From contig CM049310.1 of assembly GCA_026874595.1 (NCBI GenBank), positions 26,089,058 through 26,153,057 on the forward strand: DNA of 64,000 nt, in the 5' to 3' direction. The DNA comes from Sipunculus nudus. Taxonomy: Eukaryota; Annelida; Sipuncula; Golfingiida; Sipunculidae. This document shows, piece after piece, positions 1 through 12,983 of the stretch (position 1 is the first letter of the stretch; each line of letters opens with the position of its first letter). The notes under the pieces are model-generated. The model had not been told where the DNA came from. It did no database searches and saw only the letters and a list, made by a program, of their open reading frames with translations. A program made the position numbers and the translations under genes.

Positions 1-1207
1 TTGGTCACTTAAGACCAAAAGTGTTAAAGGTAGGGACTTTTTTCAGTAATACAACTTTAATTAATTAAAATTCAATTGTATACCCAAAATTAGATAAAAA
101 TCTGTTAAATATTTTTTAAATATTGGCAAAAATATAAAATTGGAACCTTAAATTTTGCACAACTTTGGCCACGGCACATTTTTTTCCTGTAAGTACTGTG
201 GATTTAATGTTCACAGCATGTGCACATAAGGATTTAGTCTGTTAAAATCTGAAATTTGAAAATTAAAGCTGCAAAATTAGGCTAGTTATTGATTTTTTTG
301 GGAGGCTCTTGTTGTATCCCCTTACATTGTCAAGCAGTCCACTTTGGTGACTGTAGGTCATTCAGTGCACATCTCTATGCTCCCCAGGCTGTTGGCATGA
401 TGTTATGCAATCCCATCACTAGGGCAAGCCCTCTCTCCACTGAGTTGAGCTTGATCAGGCTGTCTGCAGTTAATACTATAGCCTTTTTCTCTGGCACCCC
501 CTCCCCCCCCCCCCCTCCAATCCTATTCTGTTGACAGACCTGTACTATGAACCAGATGAATCTTAAAATTAACATTTTTTTCAGCAACGAGCAGTAACAA
601 CTGAGACCCCTCCCCCCACCCACTCCTTCAATACACAGGACTAATAAACAAGATGAATCTTATAATTCTAATGTTAAATAAATTCTTTTTGTTGAGACTT
701 GGACAATTTTGATTTTTTTAAAGAAAAAAAATTCAGGAATTTAATCTTAATATTCAAATGTGATAAAATATTAGGATCTAATGTAAGTTCTAACTGACAA
801 GATTCAAGAAGATATAAATACTTTGTAGCATTTCATTCATATCTCTTAAAGTTGGAGGGGCCTCGGCATGAATAGGAATATTGGTCAAACTTTATGGGAT
901 TAATTTTCAACTCAAATATGGCCATATATTTCACTTTTGAAAACTAAATTACCTTCACAAATTGTTTATGAAATGTTACTTTTATATAACACTTACCGTA
1001 GGCCTATTTGTTCCCTTGGTGCATCACTAAATGGTTTAGCTCATGTCCAGTATTCTATAATTTACAGAGTTTCATTTTAGCAGGGCCATTTTCTCATAGC
1101 TTTTATAATGATAATATACATGAACACCAAAAGAAATAAAAATATTTTGCAGTTACTAATATTTTCCAAAATTCAGCTAAACGATGTGACCCATGGGTCC
1201 CTTGTTT
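1..1207 (+). repeat. Family A Helentron-like repeat, 5'-truncated by window edge
   Basis: The first 300 bases match the interior of other family A copies in this window, for example around 2940-3170 and 48415-48660 (shared phrases such as TACCCAAAATTAGAT and CTTAAATTTTGC). The copy ends with the family's 3' terminus near 1172-1207: a degraded AGCTGAGCG motif, the hairpin GACCCATGGGTC and CTTGTTT. A C-rich run sits at 501-516, where other copies also carry polypyrimidine. The 5' end lies outside the window. No coding capacity is seen; the small ORFs here are chance frames through the C-run. Confidence 0.75.
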
Positions 1208-1531
1208 GTATATAAGACTTTTGACACATCTGTGCACATAGCCGAAGAGTGGTTTGAAGTATCTGCCTGAAATTGTGCATGTCCATACAATTTTGATGGC
1301 TTTCTGGTACAGAGTACTGGTGATGACACCTTTAATCATTTTTGTGTTGTGTGCACCCATGCCAGTATTTCAGCAGTGACTTTTGTGTAATTGGTGCATG
1401 TTCTCGGGTTCAAAATGTTCAGTGCTTGCATTGTACATATACATGTCACACTTGTACATGAAAAGCATGGAAGCATTATACCTAATGTATATCCTATTGC
1501 ACAGGTTTGCATTAGGCCTGTAGGCTTTGTT
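1208..1531 (+). repeat. Family E 3' portion (decayed)
   Basis: This stretch aligns with 47548-47760 on its left part and 53671-53775 on its right part, as one uninterrupted copy of a repeat that is split in intron 2 of the gene. It ends with ATTGCACAGGTTTGCATTAG and then the small hairpin GCCTGTAGGC followed by TTTGTT. The same terminus occurs at 28424-28481. The interior resembles a decayed monomer of the family E array at 10.2-11.5 kb (a line of the type CCTGAAATTxTGCATGTCCA). It abuts the 3' end of a family A copy, which suggests that A inserted into E. Confidence 0.6.
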
Positions 1532-2488
1532 GGAAGATAAATGAGAATTTCTCATTGTTGAATGTAACATATTATATCTTGTATCATGATCAAAGTCAAC
1601 ATCATATATTTATATCTATAAATTACAGTTGGCTTTATATACCTTATGAGCAAACAGACAGTTATGACGAATATCCTGACTGTACCTGTTTGAATATTTT
1701 ATCACATAAATGAAGTTTGTAGTTCCTAACAAAACTCCTATTTGAGTGTATTAGCTCCAGCATGTCCTGATAAGTTGCTGTATATAAATAATTGAATTCC
1801 CATACCAGTTATTAGGAAAAGAGGAATTCAGTGTACTAAATAAAAGAGTATGGTATTTTTAAACATGTAATTAGGAATTAACTTGTGCCCTAATTAAATA
1901 AGATGATTAGATAATACTTTGTTACATGTTGCTAATGTTAATTAGTTAATCCTTATTTTCTCCCTATATTCACCAGGGTCTCTCTAATCCAGTAAACCCT
2001 GATATTTTAATTAATTATTTGTATTCTTGCACCAGAACCATATCATCATTTAATCTTAAACTCTCTGTAAATAAGACATGCATCTAATAAGAAGAGAGAT
2101 AATTTATAGGCAGCAATGTGGCAAAACTTGAGAAAACAATTCATTAAATGTATCTCTTATATACCTTATTCTTAATCATTACATGTATCTGTTATTTAAG
2201 CCTGATTAATATACAATTTTATGAAAGCAAGAAACTACAGGCATTTTTGGTTGAAAATAATGTCAGTCCCAACTTGGTCAATTTATTGAAAAAACCTCAG
2301 TTGTTCTCAGTTACAATTATTATGAATAATATGTTTACAGGTACCCAAGCCCTCCATATTTCCATGGAATCTTATTATTTAAATGTATGTACAATAGAAT
2401 ATGTTAAGGAAAATTACTTTTATTTCTTATTTTTTTCTTAGCTGTATTGTAATTATTACATTGTAACATTAGCTAATCACTTCTCTCA
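1532..2488. other. Unassigned AT-rich DNA
   Basis: I see no exon, recognisable repeat or RNA gene here. A 97-codon open frame at 2148-2441 is hydrophobic and AT-driven, resembles no known family and has no codon bias that I can see. Confidence 0.5.
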
Positions 2489-3994
2489 TTAGCTCAGCTG
2501 ACTATAAGTCAACTGAGCTATAGTCGTGGTCCTTTGTCCGTCGTCCGTCCGGCTGTCCGTCCGTCCGTTAACAGGGCACGTTTTAAAACCGTTTGACCTA
2601 CGAATCCAAAATTCTGCATACCAATAGATGTCCCCAAAATCTCCTACCATACCAAAAATTGGGTCATTAGGACTTCGTTTCTTCGAGATATTAAGGAAAA
2701 ACCTCCGTTTTCCATAAAAAAGCCATGGTTACACTTCAAAGCTGCCTAATATCAAAACCACTGATCTGTTTTTGATCATATTTAGTATTCGTATTTTTTC
2801 ATACATTTTCTGTGCACATACCAAAAATTAGGTCAGTATTAGGTATTATTTTGAAGTTATGGGCCCAAATATAATGCAGTTTCTTAAAAATCAGGAAATA
2901 TATTTGCTCACTTAACATGAGAATTGCTGAAGCTGGAGACGTTTTTTCAGGAATATAACTTTATTTAATCAAGATTCAATTGTTTACCCAAAATTAGATC
3001 TGAATTTTGCAAATTTTTCAAGTTATTAGCATAAATAAAAAATCAGTACCTTAAATTTTGTCCAACTTTGGCAATGGCACGTTTATTCCCTGTAAGCACT
3101 GTTGATTTAATTTTTACAGCATATATACATAAGGATTTAATCTTTTAAATCTGAAATTTTAAAGGAATTGTTTGAAAAGAGTAGCTTTTATTCAAGTTTT
3201 CATACACCATATCAAGTGTTGTTTCATCTGGCCCACCTAGTAATACAGTCTTCACTTGCATTATGTAACCCACCCCATGCAGCTTGCCTTGGCTTAGCTT
3301 GGCCACTACTAGCAGGCTTCCCCTCAGCCCTGCACTTCCACCCCCCAGCTGGTGCATAAACCAGATGAATGTTATAATTTTCTGTATTTTATTTTATTTT
3401 TGGCTATGCTACATTTTAGATTTTGTATTGTACCACCAGGGTTACAATGATTAAAGTGCACATTTAATTGTGTAAACAAAGTGATGTATTGCTATGAAAG
3501 TGTGGATGTTCATCAGAGTGCTCATTTAAGATTTTAATTTGTTTGACTTATAACTCATGGTTGTATCAGTTGTTACATGATACTGGCTAAATAATCAAAA
3601 TTTATATTGCTGATCCTTTATTTATAATATATTGGGTGTTTTGATCCTGGGATTAATTTTAACACATGGATTAGTTTCATAGTTGAGAATCCTTTTCTTT
3701 TTTTCCTGATACCATTTAAAAAAATAAAAATATTTAAATTTTTCCTGTTAGTGCTGTGGAATTAATTTTCACAGCATGTACACATTAGCATTTCATCTGT
3801 TAAAATCTGAAATTGAAACTAATTGATCAAAAACTGTAGATTTTTATTCAAGTTTCCAGGTACCAAGTCTTCATTGTTTACATCAGGTCAGTATAAATGC
3901 AGTGTACTGGGCAGTTACATAACACCTTCAGGTATGACCTACTGCCACTGTGAGTGTCTGGGTCAGGATGGGTCAGGCAGTAATTACCAGAGAG

Positions 3995-4030
<36 letters not shown>

Positions 4031-5391
4031 CCTTATTGCCTCCCTTCCTCCCTCCATCCCATTCTGTTGACAGGTACTATAAACTAGATACATTAGCTAT
4101 AAATGTTAATGCAATTTAGAAATGTGAATCAACTGAAATATTCACAATCACATGTATGTTATACTGTAAATTTATAGTAACATTCGTAAACCTGGATAAA
4201 AATTATTTGATGAAAAAAAGGAATAAATGCAAATATTGTTAATTTTTTATTGGCTCAGTAGAATGGGGAAAAAAATTATTTGCTTTGTTTCTCCATCTTT
4301 CTTTCTGTTTTAAATATTTAATGTTCATGAATAAACTTTTTTTTATAAGCACTGTTGAATTAAATTTCATATCCTGTATGTATATGCAAGGGTGTTGTAA
4401 CTCTCACCAACCCCCTCTTCATCCCACTGAGGGTTTGCTCCTTGGCACTGTGAACAATAGTTCTATGGCTATAGCATAAAATTTAATAATTAAAGAAAAT
4501 ATCTGCAGAGAGACAGAGGTGTTGTAACTCTGATCATAACACAACCCCCCCCCCCCCCTCCATCAAGTCATTGCACCTGTGGAGTGGGGACGTTATGGCA
4601 ACTGTATACATATCATAAAATTGATAAAAAAGGTTTACCAAATAAATTGGATCTCATCAGACAAATGTGTAAACTGTTGAACTGTCAACAGCTTATCAAA
4701 AATGTAACCAATGGAAAGGCATGGTCAGATCTCAAATATTATTTGCAACATTTTCTTCAATCATATAAACCAACCATGGCCCCAATTACCTCTTCCTCTC
4801 AAACTTTATCTACATTTCATCATATTTTTAATATTTTAACTTTCTAGATGGTTCAGTAATGTTGACCATTTGTCCATAGGTACCTATGTACATGCCAGAA
4901 ATTATGTCAATATTGTGTAATATTTAGAAGTGAGGGTCATCAAAATAATGTACCTTGTCAAGACCGATCTAGTCAAGATATCATGTCATACAGTCACAAA
5001 TTCATAAATCCCCTCATCAGCATAGTTAATCATAACCTTGTATCTGTCAAATTGAAAGCTTGCAGTTTTCCATACACTATAGATCCTTCAACAAATAGCC
5101 TTATCATGATTATACCACTGCTTAGTATACTGTCATTGCATTCATATTTGCTCAAATAAATTGTTTTTTTCGACCCCTCCCAAATAAATAAAAATAAACC
5201 ACTATATTTTACTCCATATTAATCCATCAGTCAGATTATTTCATATATCATTTACTCACATATTACATTATATTCCTTTATAAAAGCCCAACATGACCAT
5301 GATATTCATAAGCTTTTTCTACTCAATATAGTATAACAATACATTTATAGTCCAATCATGATCAGCTGAGCGCCGTGACCCATGGGTCCCA
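2489..5391 (+). repeat. Family A Helentron-like repeat, near full length
   Basis: It opens at 2491 with AGCTCAGCTGACT, which pairs with AGTCAACTGAGCT a few bases later to form a terminal hairpin. A GTCCGTCGTCCGTCCG microsatellite follows. It closes at 5363-5390 with CAGCTGAGCG and the hairpin GACCCATGGGTC. The interior holds at least three degenerate modules around 3060-3360, 3740-4080 and 4330-4480, each with a line of the type CCTGTAAGCACTGTTGATTT followed by a polypyrimidine patch. The terminal CTTGTTTT is replaced here by CATATG. No open frame of transposase size exists, so I regard it as non-autonomous. Confidence 0.75.
3996..4028 (+). repeat. (CT)n microsatellite
   Basis: About 16 CT dinucleotides run into CCCCC. 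The run lies at the position where other family A modules carry poly-C (501-516, 4545-4558, 19487-19510), so this polypyrimidine slot of the element seems to expand in different ways in different copies. Confidence 0.95.
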
Positions 5392-6279
5392 TATGTGAAT
5401 TTAAAAGGACCAAATGATTTTAACAAAGTGGAAACAAATTTTATTGAAATAAATGATAAAAAAATGACAACTTTCTTAAAGAGAAACAGTGTAGGGTTTC
5501 GTCTACCATATGAAACCTATTTCCTTTGGGACACTGGTAGAAACTTGAAGAAAGTAGTGTTCTCTCTGGAAATACATCATGGGAAAAACTGCATTCAGAA
5601 GAAACATCTCTGGGGTAAAATAACCAGTATTCATTACTTGAAATGGTTTTGCACATGTTTTTGTGGAACTTATTTCAGTTTAAGAAGGAATATTGTTGAT
5701 TAGAGTTTAAAACAGTTTTTTTAGGTATCTGGAAGTGTGTTAAGGTATAACCTAGCAGATATTTTCAACACTTTTTTCACAATTATGTGTGCTGTTGTGA
5801 TTCAGGTTTCATTTGCTTACATCTCTAAACTTCAGTAAACTTTTTTTCTGAATGAGATATAGTGGCAGACACATTAGTTTCAGAAAACATTCCACAACTA
5901 TCATTTTAGTTAATGGTGTCTGAAAACTTGCATGGGAAAGTTTTAATCTATTTACCAGAGACAGTATTGGTTTACTGCTGTGGCTGGTGTAATTTCAAAG
6001 TCTGGATGAATGGTTAAAATCTTATTTGATGCTTTTGAGAGAAAAAAAGAAATGATAGAAACTTCCATCTATTAACACTAGTACTGTAGCATTTAAATAG
6101 AGAAATTACACCATTTGTAAACATCAAAGGGAGAGTTAGGGGATTTTTAGGATTTCTTGGTTCTCCTTGATTGTAACACAAAACTACATCTTAAAGATGC
6201 TTAGATAATTAAATTCTCTTATGGCATGTCATAATTAAAGGCTTCAATAGGAATCTGCTTCTAACTTAGCAAACAAAAT
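5392..6279. other. Unassigned AT-rich DNA
   Basis: A 102-codon open frame at 5395-5703 begins directly after the 3' end of a family A repeat. It is Lys/Phe/Asn-rich, matches no family I recognise and has no visible splice or promoter context. Nothing else is identifiable here. Confidence 0.45.
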
Positions 6280-6835
6280 TAAAAAAAAACTCCACTTTTA
6301 TCTCTTACCAACTTTATGTAGAAATTAAAAAAAAATTTAATGTATACATGTATCTTTCTTTTTTTGTAACAAATAAAAAAAGAGATATTTTTCATTCTGT
6401 CTCTTATAACAAATTTATTTTAAAAATACACATTACAGTTTCCTTTAATCTCTTCCTGTCTTCTGAACAAAAATTAAATAGTAATTGTCTACCATCTTTT
6501 TACCTTTTTGTGTGAATATTAAAAAAAAATAAATATAGACTGCATCTTTTTCTGACATTTTAAAAAATATGATTAAGATGAATAATTGTTTACTTGTCTC
6601 TTTCTGCCTTTAAAAATATGAAAAAAATGTCTGTTTCTAGCTTTTTGAACAATTGTTAAAAAACACAATTGTTAACTAGTTTCTTTCCCCCTTTTTGAAC
6701 AAATATTAAAATACATAACAGTTACCCATACTCTTTTAAACATTTGCAGCGTATGTAAAAACTAAATATATATAATTATATACCTGTCTAGAAGTCTTTC
6801 AACATTTTTGAACATATGTTAAAATACAAAATTTT
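6280..6835 (+). repeat. Degenerate AT-rich tandem repeat, unit about 65-80 bp
   Basis: About seven or eight diverged units can be followed. Each has a pyrimidine-rich part (CTCTTTCT/CTTTTT), then a phrase like TTTTTGAACAAATATTAAAA, then a TACA-rich spacer. The clearest units are at 6600-6660, 6680-6735 and 6795-6840. The divergence suggests an old array. Confidence 0.55.
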
Positions 6836-8068
6836 TTTTCTGTAATTTCGCAAACAAAATGATCCAAGTGTGAAGTGCTTTGTTAAGTATATTAAAACAA
6901 AGGTTACCAGGCACTGATGGTCAACCTATCTAATCATCTAAGAAACGTCCATCACATGTCAGTCGTGGCTGTCATACCATTGAAATATTATCATATTATA
7001 TCACATATTATCTATAGCTATTATAATGCAATTTTATATCTGGATATATATATCCTGTGGTTTGCTTCATATTTGAGGAGTAAAATTTTTGTGATTTTTA
7101 CTTTCCTGTGTTTTGCTAGGGTTCTATTTCCATGATCTTAATTACCCCAAAGAAACTTTTGAGGATGACCAAGGGAACAAGTGGGAGTTCTTGTTTATTA
7201 TTTGCAGAAAATAAGGAATATGTGTTATTTTTTTATGTTAGCAATCTTTGCCATTGGACTTTAATTTTTAAAGCCACATACTCATGTAAGGTACATAAAT
7301 TGCCAGTGAAGTTATAGGTAAATGTAATCTTATTCACAAATGTGTTATTTTTTTAGAGTAATTTCTCTTTCATGAATATAACAAATTTGAGACCCTGCAG
7401 AGAAACATCCAGTTAGAAACAACATTAGTTCTTGCTAAGCACCAATGGTTTAAAAGCACCATTAAGTGAGCAAATTAAACTGCAACTGGGCCATATTAAA
7501 CTTTACCTTCTCAGATTATATTTTCACAAAACAGTATTAGGGCTTATTTGTGAAGATTGTTTTTACAACAATGTATAACCTTTTCAGAGTTTAAAACAAT
7601 CACAGATAGGGTTTGGTATTATCTAGACACAACCTCGGGTCCTGTTAAATGAAGGACAACATTTTAACCTGGGTTTTTATCCAGTTTTATTTGGATTTAA
7701 CTAAGAGTCATGTAATAAAACAGACAAGATGACCTGTCCAATAGGACAAAGTTATGCCAATGTTGGCATAAAGATTGATGTAGGGTCATAGCCTTATTCA
7801 GTTGACATGGCATATATATATATATATTGCTGACTTGTAGTGGCTGAATATGGGACACAATAAAAGCATCAGCAGAGTTCTGTAACAGGTCAGGGGCTGT
7901 CACTCAGAAGTCAGTGTATTGTACAGGTATTACAGCCAGTAGTACCATTATGGGCAGTTACAGGCCACAACCTGAGGCAGCCTACTTGTCATTGGCATGT
8001 CAAGTTACAATGTGGTATTCTTGTTTTGAGGTAAACATTAGGATGTATCTAGGTAACCTTTTCAGGTG
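6836..8068. other. Unassigned AT-rich DNA
   Basis: No exon or mobile element is recognised. A short (AT)n run lies at 7811-7827. Two small open frames (6917-7135 and 7132-7317) have no recognisable content. Confidence 0.45.
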
Positions 8069-8142
8069 TTTTTAGCTCAGCTGACTGAAAGTCATCTGAG
8101 CTATAGCGATCACTCTTTGTCCGTCGTCCGTCTGTCCGTCCA

Positions 8143-10048
8143 TTAACCAGGCACAAATCGTAACCGCTGAACCTAGAACCTTGTAATTTGGGATTCTGAG
8201 AGGTCCATGAAAAATCTCCTTGGAAACCAGAAATTAGGTCTCTGTTACCCATATCCTTTGAGCTATGGGGCCCCAAAGTACCCCCCAGAAAAGTAAAAAA
8301 TTTCATACAAAAACTTCAATATCTCATTAACTACTTGACTGATGGTCATGATTTTTGGCATACGTATTGATCATGAGATGTTCCATCACTTCCTGCAGAC
8401 TGGTGGCGCCACCTGTATTTTTCGATTTTTTACAAATTTTTTTCTCTATTTTTGAGACCTTTAAAAATACGAACATCTGTTAACAAGGCACAAATCGTAA
8501 AGCCTAGACCTAGAATCTTAATTCTTGAAACACTGAGAGGTCCATGAAAAATCTCCTTGGAAACCAGAAATTAGGTCTCTGTTACCCATATCCTTCGAGC
8601 TATGGGGCCCCAAAGTACCCCCCAGAATAGTAAAAAATTTCATACAAAAACTTCAATATCTCAATAACTACAACACTGATGGTCATGATTTTTGGCATAC
8701 ATATTGATCATGAGATGTTCCATAAGTTCCTGCAGACTGGTAGCGCCACCTGTATTTTTCGATTTTTTTACAATTTTTTCCTCTATTTTTGAGACGTTTA
8801 AAGATGCTGTCATCTGTTAACGTGGCACAAATCGTAACCGCTGGACCTAGAATCTTCATTCTCGACACACTGAGAAACCTGTTAAAAGTCTCCGTGGAAA
8901 CCATAAATTAGATCTCTGTTACCCATATCCTTCGAGCTATGGGGCCCAAAAGTACCCCCCAGAAAAGTCAAAAATTTCATACAAAAACTTCAATATCTCA
9001 TTAACTACTTGACTGATGGTCATGATTTTTGGCATACGTATTGATCATGAGATGTTCCATCACTTCCTGCAGACTGGTGGTGCCACCTGAATTTTTCGAT
9101 TTTTTACGAATTTAAAAATGTGAACAGCTGTTAACAGGGCACAAATCATAAAGACTGGACCTAGAATCTTCATTCTTGACACACTGAGAGGTCCATAAAA
9201 AGTCTGCATGGAAACCTGAAATAAGGTCTCTGTTACCCATATCCTTTGAGCTATGGGGGGCTCCCAATAACCCCCAAGAATAATGAAAAATTTGATAAAA
9301 ACAAACTGCAACATCTCAATAACTACAACACTGATGGTCATGATTTTTGGCATACATATTGATCAAGAGGTGTTTCATCAGTACCTGCAGACTGGTGGTG
9401 CCACCTGTATTTTTTCAAATTTTCACAATTTTTTTTTCTCTATTTTCGAGACCTTTCAGGATGTAGTTATCTGTCAACAGGGTACAAATCGTAAGGACTG
9501 GACCTAGAATCTTCATTGTTGACACACAGGGAGACCCATGATAAGCCTCCATGGACACCTGAAATTAGGTCTCTGTTACCCATATCCTTTGAGCTATGGC
9601 ACTCCAAAGTACAGCTCAGAATAATGGAAAATTTGATACAAAAGCTGAAGTATCTGAACAACTAATGCAGAGATAACCATAATTGTTTTCATGGATATTG
9701 ATCATGGAGTGTTTCATCAGTTTCTGCAGATTGGTGGCACCACCTGTATTTGTTCGGGGTTTTTTTTACGAATTTTTTCTCTATTTTGAGACCTTTAAAG
9801 TTATGAACATCTGTTAACAGGGCACAAATCATTAAAACTGGACCTAGAATCTTCATTCTTGACACACAGGGAGACCCATGAAAAGTCTCCATGGAAACCT
9901 GAAATTAGGTCTCTGTTACCCATATTCTTTAAGCTGTATGGCTCCAAATTACCCCCCCAGAATAATGGAATGATTCTTTGCATGGATATTGATGTTTGTA
10001 AGTGGTTTTATTAGTTTCTGCAGACTGGTGGAGCCACCTGTATTTTTG
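8143..10048 (+). repeat. Tandem array of six family A monomers (about 313-344 bp)
   Basis: Monomers begin with a line like TTAACAGGGCACAAATC at 8143, 8480, 8817, 9130, 9474 and 9814. Each contains GGTCTCTGTTACCCATATCC, then GGTCATGATTTTTGGCATAC, then CTGCAGACTGGTGG leading into the palindrome GGTGGCGCCACC or a one- or two-base variant (8402, 8739, 9076, 9394, 9733, 10027), and end in a T-rich spacer with CTCTATTTTTGAGAC. Minus-strand open frames through the array give a recurring peptide with GNRDLISG, which follows from the DNA repetition and is not evidence of a protein. Confidence 0.85.
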
Positions 10049-11640
10049 TACCCGCCAAAACGAAGTTTTGTGGATACTATGTTTTTGACCGGGTTCCTCC
10101 GCCGTTGCCGCGTTCGTTTCCAGAGAGCTCCTCTGGGACTTGATTTTATCAGCTTTCCAAGCTCATATCTCGGGAACCGTTTGACTGATCAGGAAATAAA
10201 ATTTATACTAATGTAGCCCTTGGATAGCTCTATAACATACACAAAAAATGGTGGCGCCACCTGTAACCATGTTTGCACAGTGTCCATCTGTTCATCTGCC
10301 TTTGGTTAAAATCACTCATATCTCTGCAGTGAATTGACTAATTCACCTGAAATTCGGCATGCGTATACATCCTGGATAGCTTTCTTGATTTTATGACAGG
10401 TGGCGCCACCTTTATTCTAGTTTATGCTGCAGACATCCAAGCTAATATCTCGGGAACCGTTTGACCTATCGGGCCAAAATTTTGCATGTATAGATCTAAC
10501 ATAGCTCTTTATCATACGCTAAACTGGTGGCGCCACCTGCAACCATTTTTGCACAGCGTCTGTCTGTTTGTCTGCCGTGCAATAATGTCACTCATATCTC
10601 GGCAGTGGTTTGACATATCTGCCTAAAATTTTGCAGTTTTATACATCATGGATAGGTTTCTTGATTTTATGACAGGTGGCACCACCTACATTAGCGTTCA
10701 CGCTGATGACATCCAAGCTCATATCTCGGGAACCGTTTGACCGATCGGGCCAAAATTTTGCATGTGTATAGATCTAACATAGCTCTTTATCATACACAAA
10801 ACTGGTGGCACCACCTGCAACCATTTTTGCACAGCGTCTGTCTGTTTGTCTGCCGTGCAATAAAGTCACTCACATCTTGGCAGTGGTTTGACATATCTGC
10901 CTAAAATTTTGCAGTTTTATACATCCTGGATAGCTTTCTTGAGTTTATGACAGGTGGCGCCACCTTTATTCTAGTTTATGCTGCAGACATCCAAGCTCAT
11001 ATCTCGGGAACCGTTCGAACCATTGGGCCAAAATTTTGCATGTGTATAGATCTCACATAGGTCTTTATCATACACAAAACTGGAGGGGCCACCTGCAACC
11101 ATTTTTGCACATTTTGCACAGCGTCTGTCTGTTGGTCTGCCGTGGCCTAAAATCACTCATTTCTCTGTAGTGGTTTGACATAACTGCCTTAAATTTTGCA
11201 GGTTTATACATCCTGGATAGCTTTCTTGATTTTATGACAGGTGGCGCCACCTACATTCTAGTTAACGCTGCACACATCCAAGCTAATATCTCAGGAACCA
11301 TTTGACCGATTGGGCCAAAATTATGCTTGTGTTTAGATCTCACATAGGTCTTTATCATACACAAAACTGCAACCATTTTTGCACAGCATCTGTCTGTTTG
11401 TCTGCCATGGGCTAAAATCACTCATATCCATGTAGTGGTTTGACTTTTCTGCCTAAAATTTTGCATATGTATACAACTTGGACAGCTTTCTGGATTTGTG
11501 GTAGGTTGCACAACCTACATACACATTTAGGCTGCAGACATCCATGCTAATATGCAACATACCTCACTCTGTTTCCCCTTGCCACTCAATCCATGCCTCA
11601 CTTCACTCTGATTTTGGCAGATACACGTAGTCACTTGTGG
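10049..11640 (+). repeat. Family E array inside the family A element
   Basis: It opens with a new terminal hairpin (GTACCCGCCAAAAC paired with GTTTTGTGGATAC, 10049-10079) and a CCGCCG-rich patch. There follow alternating monomers with palindromes at 10250, 10399, 10526, 10675, 10804, 10953, 11082 and 11240, spaced 149/127/149/129/149/129/158 bp, which is a dimeric unit of about 278 bp. Typical lines are ATATCTCGGGAACCGTTTGA and CCAAAATTTTGCATG. Its own 3' terminus (GCCTGTAGGC hairpin) is absent. Family A sequence resumes at about 11643 with ACCTGTATT, the same phrase that precedes the left junction. Confidence 0.75.
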
Positions 11641-11840
11641 GCTACCTGTATTCTAGTTTTTAAAGTTTACACATTTTTTCTCTATTTTTCAGATATATGA
11701 ATACAGACTAAATCTTGGCCTGTTGGTTAATCTGTTTGATGCTTCAGTTGAATGGGTATCTACCATTCTGATGATAAAATTTCCTTTTGTGAATCTCTTC
11801 CCAGTCAGCTGAGCGTCATGACCCATGGGTCACTTGTTTT

Positions 11841-12983
11841 AAGGTACTTATAGGGACTGGTTTCTGTTTCATTACACTGAAAATTCATGGCACAAACAGT
11901 TTGTATTAATATATATTTATGCTCAAAATATGCTCTAGTCAATTGGAACTCCTTATTACTACTTCTCTCATCTTAAAAGGACTTAATCAGGAGCAATATT
12001 ATTTCTATTCCTTCACACAATCAGTTCCGTTTTGCTTTAAACAAATGTTTCCCAGCAAAAGCATTTTAGCACACAGTCTCATTTCCTCATATAAGACTGT
12101 GTGACACCTTGTTATAGCCCTGCATGTTGGTAAACACAGTTTGTTTACCATAACAAGACCGTGTGACAGTATGTCTGATTAAGAGGGGCATTTAACATGT
12201 GGCGTTTCAGCCAGCAAGAACATGTATTGCAGTTTTGAGCCAAGTTAGTCATGGCATCTCCTGATTGGCACGTGTTGTGGCTCCACACAGCACATAGTCC
12301 AACGCACTGTGTTTACGTTGACCCCTGCGATCACTGTTTTTAACACTTGTTTACAGGAGTAAGCAAATGGTTTCAAGGCAATATTTTGGCAGGTAGAGCT
12401 TTACTTTATTAAAGGTAGAAGCTATTTTTTGTGTTAACTCAACATGCTTTATAGTTGATTGGGCCCCATTTATTGAAAGGATAATATTCCATGTAACAGT
12501 TTTTATTGGTCCAGGGTTTATAGGTACAGGTACTGAAAATATTTGTCATACAAAATTTAATTTTTTTTTTTTTATACTCATGTTTTTCCCATGTATACAA
12601 GTTTATGTAAATCACCCTGAGGCTAAATCACGTTTAAGACAACATTCTCTTGCAGTCTGTCTTTTTTTATTGTGATGTTTTGAATATTATCTTCTCAATA
12701 TTTCCTTGAGTTACACAGGGCTTGACCAGGTAGTAAATTTTGACCTGAATACTACATATTTATCACTGCTTGGACAAGAGTACTAGGAATAAATAGGGGT
12801 ATTTTGGAATAAGAAAGAAGCTGATACTGATAAAATTGAGTTTATGGTATTTTTCATTTGTGACCAATTTAAGACAATATAGTGCATGTATGAAAGTAAA
12901 TATGCATAACAACTGTAAATGCATGTAGGTATTGCATGTGAATGGATGCTGTAGTGATGTAAACTCTAATCTGAAGAAGAATA
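11841..12983. other. Unassigned DNA between repeats
   Basis: No exon or repeat boundary is recognised. The part at 12110-12330 is less AT-rich than its surroundings but has no open frame of note. A poly-T run lies at about 12562-12574. Confidence 0.45.

Larger units (their letters stand above)
8069..11840 (+). repeat. Family A Helentron-like repeat carrying two internal arrays
   Basis: The 5' end is a T-run, then AGCTCAGCTGACT paired with AGTCATCTGAGCT. GCTCAGCTGACT (8075-8086) has an exact inverted partner AGTCAGCTGAGC (11803-11814). The 3' end has the perfect 14-bp palindrome TGACCCATGGGTCA (11819-11832) and CACTTGTTTT. A CCGT-type patch lies near 8118-8140. Hairpin ends, a subterminal inverted repeat, simple sequence and internal tandem repeats next to T-runs are hallmarks described for non-autonomous Helentrons; the class assignment is inferred. 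Inside are six family A monomers and a large family E segment. Confidence 0.75.

Noticed and set aside
5395-5703. 102-codon plus-strand frame after a family A repeat
   Set aside because: Composition is that of AT-rich non-coding DNA and no homology is recognised.
8049-9983. Recurring minus-strand peptide with GNRDLISG in several small frames
   Set aside because: It tracks the tandem DNA monomer of family A. Stops and frameshifts differ between units, and no long frame or start context is kept.
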